Made by a program: the position numbers and the translations under genes. Positions 54,911 through 64,000 of a stretch of DNA of 64,000 bases are shown piece by piece. Below the pieces are notes generated by a model. The model did not search any database and had not been told where the DNA came from. It worked only from the letters and a program-made list of their open reading frames with translations. The first letter of the stretch is position 1. Every line of letters starts with the position of its first letter. This stretch comes from Mantis religiosa (Eukaryota > Arthropoda > Insecta > Mantodea > Mantidae), in NCBI GenBank assembly GCA_030765055.1, contig CM060947.1, forward strand, positions 257,873,773-257,937,772, written 5' to 3'.

Positions 54911-55317
54911 AAGCACCCTTCGTTTGGATTATGGGTTATACTGTCACATAAACATATGAATGTTGTTCAAAAGTTTATTGTTTATACATTCCTATGACAT
55001 TCTTTGTTCACTTTCTGCTATTTAAGGTTAATTTTGGTGGTAATTTTTCATTGGCCATAAAATACTTTATTCTGTAAGTGGTAGTCAGGACATTTCAGAG
55101 CTATTTGCTGTGCTGTGGGTTTGAAATTACGTATCCTCTTTTTGTCTAGGATATGAAATAAGTAATATAGAGTTTTGAGAGCAGTAAACCATTAGACAAC
55201 TCAAGGAAATAACAACGAATACTTAGCAAATGGTTCAGTCTATAAAAACTGAAACAAATTTAACAAAAGCCAAACATTTATTTGTAACTCTCAAAAGCTC
55301 TAAACATTTTCCCCGGT
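54911..55317. other. intronic sequence, nothing recognised
   Basis: AT-rich, no frame or repeat named. Confidence 0.4.
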
Positions 55318-55740
55318 GTTTTAAGCAGGGGCGGTTCCTCCATAAGGTTGCAGGTTTGCGCTACACCCACTGATTCTGAATGTACAACAGGTGCATTTTG
55401 CACATTAAAGCTGTACTTGTTTGCATTGCTTTATATACAAACATGTTTCAATTACGCTTATCGTCTGTAGCTGCCCATGGCCGCAGAAGTCGAAATAAAC
55501 TGTGATAAGCTGTAGGAGCCGCAGGTTTGCAGTGAAGAGTTAACCTAAGATTTCACCGAAATGTAGGCTCTCTGAGGGGTTGCGGGAAGGTGAAGAGATG
55601 GGAGGGGCTTCTTATACATTGCTTAAATGGAGGTTTATAAACCTAGCTCCTCCTACTCTTAGCAACGGCTATAGCATGACCTTCAGGCTTAGCTTCTGTG
55701 TGCTCTGCTTTTCGAACACAGGGAGAATTTAATTAAATGC

Positions 55741-56675
<935 letters not shown>

Positions 56676-56756
56676 GTGAGTCACTACTACTCTGTATTTT
56701 ATTTTTCATTTGTGCACCACCAACAATTTAACCCACCAGGCGCCACTGGTTTTAAG

Positions 56757-57624
56757 AGATGTTAAGATGCATTAAAACTGTATTTGTTTAGAGGCTACCA
56801 AATTGTTTATTTTCATTAAAACTTCGAGATGGATCTTTTTAGTGAATTACAATCATTTCCCTAGTAGATAATAATAAAAAGATCTTTCAGGTTGAGATAA
56901 TCCCAAAGTATGTATATCCGGACATTATTTGTAGTTACTATGGGGAAGTCAAAAGTGAAATAGTGGTTTCCATGGCAATACAAAATTTACGACTGTAATA
57001 TTATAATAAGGACAGGTTTTCCTGGCATTACATTAATATTTCACTGCAAACAGAAAGCAAGTGGATAATACGCACATGTAGTACATGAAACTAATTTTAT
57101 ACGGGCAAACGCTCCACAAAAGAGAGCCCTGGGATCATTGGCTTAATTTCCAATACAGCTATAAATTGGAGCAGAATAAACAACCTCATTGACCAGTGTT
57201 TTACGATAGCCTTAATGAGAGCTTTCATCATTACTGGATCTGTGTAAATATAACGAACGTGCCATTTGCATTCATTCTTTCTTCTGCTCGAAACTTTGAG
57301 TGACAGATCACGTCATTTGTGTTCCAGCAATACTTTATATTTTTATATACCGTGTATTTAATATTTCTACGAAATACATATTTAAAACTCCATTATCAAA
57401 TACTATTGAGTTTAAAAATTTATCAAACCCTTTGTGAATGCGTGACAGATGGCACCACAGTACAGTGCATATAACACTAGTGGCGGCGAAAAGAGTTAGG
57501 ACTGTACTTTTTTAAAAAAATTATTTTCTGACTGATCAGCAGTATTGCTATACAAATCAATGATAAATTACATAAGTACTCCATAAAAATTAACAACTGA
57601 GGATTTACTATCCTCTAAAATATA
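56757..57624. other. intronic sequence, nothing recognised
   Basis: No gene or repeat named. Confidence 0.4.
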
Positions 57625-58408
57625 CAAGAAGCGTCCAGAAATTAAGCTCTGTTTCAATTTAACTCCGCTACAGCGCTGCGATCGCAGTTCCGCAAATGCG
57701 CGGTAGACGCTCTGTATCAAGGAGAAAAACGTGCGGCATTGTGAGATCGCTGTCAGCCACGTATGCTTGTTTACAATATCAGTGTTGACTGAAAATCCCG
57801 CCGCTTGTGAAATCAGATCTGTGATTCGTTTTCTGAATGCTAGGAAAGTAAAACCAATTGAAATTTATAGGCAAATTTGTGATGTTTACGGACAAAATGC
57901 GATGAGTGACATAATGGTCAGAAGATGGGACCGAAAGGTCAATGAAGGACGTAGTGAAGTGCACGATGAAGAACGAAGTGGGCGTCCATCTTTGGTTACA
58001 GAAGGACTGGTTCACGCGATGATGACAAGATCCAGGAAAACCGCAAGTTTACAATTAGTGCTCTCGCTATGGAATTGCCCCAAATATTAAGATCACTAGT
58101 TCATGAAATTGTTACCGAAAAACTGAAATGTCGTAAACTTTGCTCACATTGGTTACCAAAGTTTCTTACTGAGCAACACAAAACAAAACGGATGGGTAGT
58201 GCACTTCAGTTTTTGACCCGTATTGATGAAGGTGGCTAAGAATTTCTGACACATAGTCACAGGAGATGAAACTTGGGCTTCTTACGACACCCCTGGAAGT
58301 AAGCATCAATCAATGGAATGGAGGCACACCTCATCCCCAGCAAAGTTTAAGCCGAAACAAATCTTGACACTTCGAAAAATTATGTGCAGAGTGTTCTGGG
58401 ACAGTTAA
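57625..58408 (+). pseudogene. 5' part of a mariner-type transposon, truncated
   Basis: Left end at TA (57623-57624) with CAAGAAGCGTCCAGAAATTA. The transposase begins about 57787: NPAACEIRSVIRFLNARKVK, HTH region IYRQICDVYGQNAMSD, RSGRPSLVTEG, then SHWLPKFLTEQHKTKRMGS, first catalytic region (GDETW, frame-shifted near 58265), and KIMCRVFWD where homology ends abruptly at 58405-58410 against an unrelated repeat. At least three frame breaks. The 3' half is absent. Confidence 0.78.
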
Positions 58409-58937
58409 GCCCAGAGGTTCTACTCCCATTAGTCCTGTACTCGTAGGATCAAGGACCGGGCCTCCTTCTACCCGGAAACGAAGGATACTCCGGGGCTATT
58501 TTTATAGGGAAATACCTGATTCCTTAAAAATCCCCCGCTGAGCACAACGTCAAGACGGGATGGAAATGGATACGCCACTTACGCGCGTCAACTCCGCAGG
58601 GAAGACTACCAAAAACCTCTGTGGGTCCGTCTGGTGATCTAGCACACCTTCTACTAGCTCTGCAGGCTAGTATCTCGGACTTATGAGACAAACCTCTACC
58701 CCCTCCGGGCTGCCATGACTTGGCCGGAGGTACCCAATTCCCCGTGGTTGTCGGGAACACACTGGCCCCTCGAGTCCAACCCAATCCGAATAATTCCCCG
58801 ACGGGAGGAGCTCGGCAGTTCGGACCGAGGTTCCTCTAGTAACGTCAGAGGTACCACGAGTGCTAAGGGTCCGCAGCGCTCGAACCACAGCAGCTGAAGG
58901 GAACGGATCCCCTCCCTTGCGGCAGCGATTTTCCCGG
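58409..58937. repeat. unknown GC-rich dispersed repeat, copy 1
   Basis: GC-richer than its surroundings, starting at the mariner breakpoint. The segment 58715-58935 recurs inverted at 60455-60664 (shared words GGACTCGAGGGGCCAGTGTG-like, CCGACGGGAGGAG, ACCCTTAGCACTCGTGGTAC-like, GGGAGGGGATCCG). No reading frame is conserved between the copies. It may be a 5' or 3' UTR of a retrotransposon; family unknown. Confidence 0.7.
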
Positions 58938-60259
58938 TGTTCTTAGAGTTCCTGATGCTTGCTTTTCCATTCAAACACTATGTACACTACTTGTGCAAAC
59001 ACCAAGAAGATCACCAGTTTCTTTGTCAATGTCTTTATAGACGATTCTGGGTTTCTTTCTTTAAGCACCGCGAAAGAGTGCGTGAACATTCTCCTCTCGC
59101 CACTTTTAAACGTTTGCCTCGATTGTGTTTTATTTCGGCTGAATAAACGACCTGCTCCATGATAAAAAGCTTATTGATTTTAAATTGCATATACATAAGT
59201 GTTCCTGGGCTTGTGAGGTACGCAGTGTTAAATATCAGAAGTAACTCCACACTATAGACAATAACATCTTAATCAGCATTCAACTCGATACAGACCTCGT
59301 TGCGAGAAAGCTGCCTGGTATAGGAATGCAAGTGTCCTTTAGTAATTGTTAAATAAAATGCAACTTAATTTAACATAATAAGTTAATAGTTTGTATAATT
59401 TCACCTGTCTTCTGTCTTAACTGTATATAGTATACAGAACACATCTATGTGGTATGTAAAGCAGAAAGATGAAACAAGTGACTATTACATTTATAAGAAT
59501 CGAAACATTTGAACACTTTTCTGTCCCCGAAATTAGCTCACACAGAGCAGTGATCAGAAAACTACTTACAGTACTGTACTTAAAGGAGGGGTTTATCGTA
59601 CGTATGAAAATAAAAGAAGACGCCCATTAACTTCGCTAAACCAATCAACAGCTTAACCGTTTTCTGGCCCAATATCTCTGCTCTTTTCCCACCCAGGTGT
59701 TTATAACAGGCTTAAACTAGGTTGGGATAAATTATAGTAACTTTGGTAGATGTTGAGCGTGTATTTAAAAAATTATATGTTACAGAAGTGTTTTACTAAT
59801 GATCTAGTTATACAGACTTGATAAAATAATCCTATACTTGACACTTCTCATTGTTATTACGTACAGTTATTGATACTTCAATAGCTAATATAACTTACTT
59901 CAAACACATCATTGATTAGTCTACTTTAGTCAACTTAGTTCATATATCTGCTGTCAGAGTCATCGTGGTAGAGCAGTAGCTGTCACTGAACCTAGTGATT
60001 GTGCCAGTGACACATTATACCGTATATAAAATGACATTTAGTCAATTTGTTCACTGCCAAGCAAATAACTTTGTAAGTGCCAAGTTTTAATGATTGGGAA
60101 AAGGCCAATTTGTATAATACAGCATTACCAGAACAAACGCAGGTCAATTTGTCAACTGCTAACCACCAGCACAAAATATCTGACGTGTTGTATGCTTACG
60201 AAGTTCTCTAGATATTGTTCCACATAGAACCAATATATACAGGGTGTTTCAGAAGTACT
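58938..60259. other. intronic sequence, nothing recognised
   Basis: Open frames of 60-71 codons on both strands around 58960-59250 overlap one another and have no recognisable similarity. The rest is AT-rich. Confidence 0.35.
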
Positions 60260-60445
60260 TTATACAAATCTAGCCAGAGCCAAGTTAGGGTGATTTAGGG
60301 TGGGGTTAGAGTGAGGTTACCGTGAAGCCGGAGAGAAACCAGAGCGGAACCAGAGCGGAGCCAGAGGAAAGTCAGAGCAAAACTAATGCAACGCTAAAGC
60401 AAAGTCAGAGCGGAGCAAAGACAAATCAAAGTTAAAGATATGTTA
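60260..60445 (+). repeat. imperfect ~10-12-bp purine-rich repeats
   Basis: Runs of related words: CAGAGCGGAAC, CAGAGCGGAGC, CAGAGGAAAGT, CAGAGCAAAAC, CAGAGCGGAGC, preceded by GTTAGGGTGATTTAGGGTGG. It ends where the GC-rich repeat copy 2 begins, so may be part of the same element. Confidence 0.6.
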
Positions 60446-60454
60446 AGTCAAAGG

Positions 60455-60664
60455 AATTCCGTAAGGGAGGGGATCCGTCCCCTTCAGCTGTCGAGGTGCC
60501 GGCACTGTGGACCCTTAGAACTCGTGGTGCCTCAGACGTTGCCAGAGGAACCTCCGGCCGAACTGTTGAATCCCTCCCGTCGGGGAGTTGTTCGGATTGG
60601 GTTGGACTCGAGGGGGCAGTGTGTTCCCGACATCCACGGAGAATTGGATACCTCCGGCCAGGCT
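60455..60664. repeat. unknown GC-rich dispersed repeat, copy 2 (inverted)
   Basis: Inverse of 58715-58935 at perhaps 80-85 percent identity by eye. It ends at CTCCGGCCAGG and is followed after about 50 bp by a truncated mariner. Confidence 0.7.
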
Positions 60665-60716
60665 AAAGCGATTAAGGCGGGTGCTGTAAGTTCTCAAAAC
60701 CACAACTGCAACTACA

Positions 60717-61473
60717 AAGCAGAGCTGCTCGTAACTTGTCCAGAAGAATGCAGTAGTATGTGCCAGTGATGGTTTGTCCCTTGACAAGATAACCTGTAAG
60801 AATGACTCCACGACAGTCACAGAAAACTGAAAGTATGAGCTTCACAGCTGAATTCTGCATCTTTGCCGTTTTGTGAGGGGAGGATCGGCATGGTTTCATT
60901 CCATGCTCACAACTTTTGTCTCTGAATCTACTAATAGATCCAGGATTCATCCATAGTTAGCAGTCGATAAAAAAAAAAATCATCTTCATCCTGTTCCAAC
61001 ATTATCAACATCTGTCTTGAAAGGTCACGCCGTGTTTGGTTTTGAAAAGGGGTTAGCAAACGTGGGACCCACCGTGCAGACACCTTAGACATGTGCAGTT
61101 CGTCCACACACTACCATAACTAAGACGTGTCTTATTCATGATCATTTGGATAGTTGCTCGTTTGTCTTCCAGTATTAAACACTCCACTTTCTTCACTGTG
61201 ACATCTGACGGTCTACCAGCTCTTGGCTCATCTGACAGGGACATGTGACCAGCTTGAAAATTCCTTTTCGACCTCACAATAGTGTCATACGATGGGGAAA
61301 CTTTTCCATAAACAGCCGTCATCTCGTCATGGATTTTCCGGGAAGTTTTGCCAACCAAATACAGGAACTTGATCATCACTGTAAAAATACAAAAGCATCC
61401 AAATCACTGAAACTACCAACATTATGGCCCGAGGGATCAATGGTATTAATTACAACTTTGTGACACCCTCTTG
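60717..61473 (-). pseudogene. mariner-type transposon fragment (same family as 2769..3990)
   Basis: The right end carries the terminal repeat ACTTTGTGACACCCTCTTG followed by TA (61474-61475). The transposase starts at about 61379 (KFLYLVGKTSRKIHDEMTAV), with YDTIVRSKRNFQAGHMSLS, GRPSDVTVKKVECLILED, then MLEQDEDDFF-like remnants. After a small deletion near 61090 comes the central region SAVKLILSVFCDCRGVILTG, YLVKGQTITGTYYCILLDKL. The C-terminal third is missing; truncation lies near the unknown repeat. Confidence 0.8.
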
Positions 61474-61475
61474 TA

Positions 61476-62429
61476 GAAATATGTTTCTAAGAATTATTCT
61501 TAGAGGTTATATAAAATGGTACAAAAGGTCGCTAAAGCAGCGATGTTCATGTTTAATTATGACTTAATATCGCATAATCTGTATCTTTCTAGGTACTCTT
61601 AGAATAAACATGAAACATCTGTTGTGAAGTAAGAAATCAGAGGTAAAATCACGATTCTGCGAAACATTTCATGGCTGCTGGTCCCTTCTTTGGCTTATTG
61701 TTTCGAAATATTTGCATGCCGACTTCCACAGCCTTATGTATAATTCATCACGGCAGATATTTCGTGCTACGCATGTTGACATTCACTTCTTTCTTCCTGA
61801 ATCATTTCTTTACTTTAAAAAGGTTTGATAGAGCAGTAAACCAAGGAACGGTCCCAAAACTACCTGTTTATGTACGCCCATCATAATACGGAATTTCCAA
61901 TTTAACAATCCACGAGCTCTGGCGGCCCTTTATGGAACTACCGTCCACTGCCTGCCACTCCAGAAGCGCTTTATCTGCATCCTCCCCATTTCCACTTGTA
62001 TGTATTTCCCGCAATTCCTTCTGGAATCGTCAAAACCTCACCAGCTAGAAAAGGAGGAAAACAAAAGAATGGAAGGGATGCGTGCCGGGTTCCTTTTCTT
62101 TTTTAAAGAAGACGTCTTCTGAATACAAAATTGTGGAATGATACGGCTTCTTGCATGGGAGGTACAAAAATGGCTCGAGGATGGAAATGTTTGTTTTAGC
62201 TTTAAAAGTCTGCAAAAGAAATAAAACCGCCATTAAGAAAATTATGGTCATCGAAGGAATGAGCTAATAAAAATGTTTACAATTAAGTCCTACATTTTTA
62301 TGGATCATAAGAAGTCATTATTACACTATCTTTCGTTCTGCAGACAAATTGAATAGGACAGAATACGAGGAAAAGTGGTTCCATTCCACGCATTGGCTTC
62401 CTCTAATCTTGTACAATTACATATTTCTA
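61476..62429. other. intronic sequence, nothing recognised
   Basis: No gene or repeat named; a 71-codon frame at 61671..61886 lacks support. Confidence 0.35.
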
Positions 62430-63390
62430 TATCCATTTCAAGATAAACATTATTTTGTCGTAGTTACAAGGGAATACAGTAGACTAAGTGATAGTCAAAA
62501 GTTTTATATACATGACTTTCTCTACTCTTTTACAAACACTTTTGCTCTATCTACTTCAAGATAAACATTATCTTATTGTAGTTACAGGAGAATACAGTAG
62601 ACAGTCACATTTTTATATACATGACTTTCTCTACTCTTGTACAAACACTTATTGCTCTATCTACTTCAAGATAAACATTATCTTATTGTAGTTACAAGGG
62701 AATACAGTAGACTTTAAGTGATAGTCAAATGCTTTATATACGTGACTTTCTCTACTCTTGTACATTGCTATATCCTTTCAAGATAAGCATTATCTTATTG
62801 TAGTTACAAAGGTATACAGTCGACTTTATGTGGTAGTCAAATGTTTTATATACGTGACTTTCTCTACTCTTGTACATTGCTATCTCCACTTTAAGATAAA
62901 CATTATCTTATTGTAGTTACAAAGGTATACAGTCGACTTAAAGTGATAGTCAAATGTTTTATATACATGACTTTCTCTACTCTTGTACAAACGCTTATTA
63001 CTCTATCTACTTCAAGATAAACATTATCTTATTGTAGTTACAAGGGAATACAGTAGATTTTAAGTGATAGTCAAATGTTTTATTCACATGACCTTCTCTA
63101 CTCTTATACAAACACTTATTGCTCTATCTATTTCAAGATAAACATTATCTTATTGTAGTTACAAGGGAATACAGTAGACCTTAAGTGATAGTCAAATGTT
63201 TTATATACACGACTTTCTCTACTCTTGTACAAACACTTATTGCTCTCTCTACTTCAAGATAAACATTATTTTATTGTAGTTACAAGGGAATACAGCAGAG
63301 TTTAAGGTTTTATATACATGACTGTGTCTACTCTAGTACAAACACTTATTGCTCTATCTACTTGAAGATAAAGATTATGTTATTGTATTT
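62430..63390 (-). repeat. 121-bp satellite array, 8-9 units, inverted orientation
   Basis: AAGATAAACATT-type starts at 62440, 62558, 62678, 62780, 62893, 63014, 63135, 63256 and 63365; the undisturbed period is 121 bp with deletions in some units. It is the reverse complement of the array at 42925..43385. Confidence 0.93.
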
Positions 63391-64000
63391 TAGTTGGATA
63401 GAAGCCAATGTGGAGCGCATATCCACTCCACTCCATTTTTAAGGTTACAGTGGGCATACTACCTTATAAAGTTAACCCTTCGCAATGAAATTCCGGGCCA
63501 TCGGCGTAGCTTAGTTAGGTTTTTATTTTATTTTATTTTTTAAATAGTGTAAGCTCCGGAGTCTTAAAGGTTGTATATCTGATGATGGTTTAGTGTCAAA
63601 GTTTTGGACGGCGTACCAAAGTTTCCTTGTTTATCATTACAAGCGTTGGTGAAGCCAATAAGGGGCAGTTGGAGAAAGTTTTTCTACGTCTTCTCTTGCC
63701 ATAGAAGTGAAATGAGACGACGCAAGTCACTTGTTTACAAAAGAGTACTCAATATAATATTTAAAGGCGAGACAATTGCCTTCCCAGATATAATTTGAAA
63801 CAGATGAGTGAACACTTAAAGTCCAATACGAATTTTTGGTAAAGTTGGCTGGCAACAAAAGGTCGTCATTTCTCATCATTACATCAGCGAACATGGCGTT
63901 TCCATTAGCGATTTTTCCAATCTGCCAGAACGTACCGAGAGATACACGTTCGCCGCATTAATAGGAAATGCCAAACTGTCGAAATACAATGATTTATTTG
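63391..64000. other. right edge of window, nothing recognised
   Basis: No supported feature. A T-rich run at 63518-63542. Confidence 0.35.

Noticed and set aside
60240..60262. ACAGGGTGTTTCAGAAGTA and a similar start at 16731 as transposon ends
   Set aside because: No inverted partner or target duplication found.

Overview
The window looks like nuclear DNA of an insect with a large, repeat-rich genome. A blattodean (cockroach or termite) is my guess from the mixture of tRNA-derived SINEs, mariner/Tc1 and Penelope-like elements; the order is inference only. There is no bacterial or organellar gene organisation. Host coding sequence consists of two exons on the + strand, an Ig domain (4349..4642) and a fibronectin-III domain (34717..35019). 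They read as consecutive exons of a sidestep-family cell-surface receptor. Both junctions are phase 1 with consensus splice sites, so they join in frame across an intron of about 30 kb. Everything else is intron of that gene: the end of the upstream intron, the whole 30 kb intron, and at least 29 kb of the next one.

From left to right up to the second exon, the intron sequence holds: a Tc1-like fragment (1..1060); a solo Gypsy LTR (1442..1914); a mariner (2769..3990) with a SINE at its end; a terminal-inverted-repeat element (5031..7494) split by a nearly intact Tc1 (5297..6718); a mariner (8289..9556); the tail of a non-LTR retrotransposon with a 140-bp tandem repeat (13044..13910); a Jockey-like RT fragment (14225..15060); a full-length mariner (15272..16595); a second non-LTR tail whose zinc-finger coding segment is amplified six-fold (18005..19167); an RNase-H-bearing non-LTR 3' part (20247..22101); a 20-unit SINE-derived array (23323..25475); hAT N-terminal debris (27423..27766); a mariner inserted in another mariner (29092..30580); an inverted pair of Penelope-like fragments (30850..32650); and a PIF/Harbinger-like element (32909..34566).

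Beyond the second exon come: a hAT-type element with a perfect 8-bp duplication (35359..40388), carrying an RTE-type RT fragment and a 17-unit array of Penelope GIY-YIG segments; satellite and SINE composites (42070..43900); an apparently intact, very young Gypsy LTR retrotransposon with identical LTRs and a recognisable -1 frameshift site (43935..49604); two opposed SINE-tail arrays forming a 4-kb inverted structure (50890..54910); a short hAT with a (GA)n expansion in its reading frame (55326..56748); more mariner debris, an unknown GC-rich repeat in two inverted copies (58.4-60.7 kb); and a 121-bp satellite array (62430..63390).

The recurring theme is that unrelated repeat families (SINE tails, Penelope GIY-YIG, non-LTR zinc-finger ends, SINE-C, an unnamed satellite) have each been amplified into tandem arrays with unit lengths of about 108-150 bp. 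That is the most unusual property of the window. No novel protein-coding system was found.
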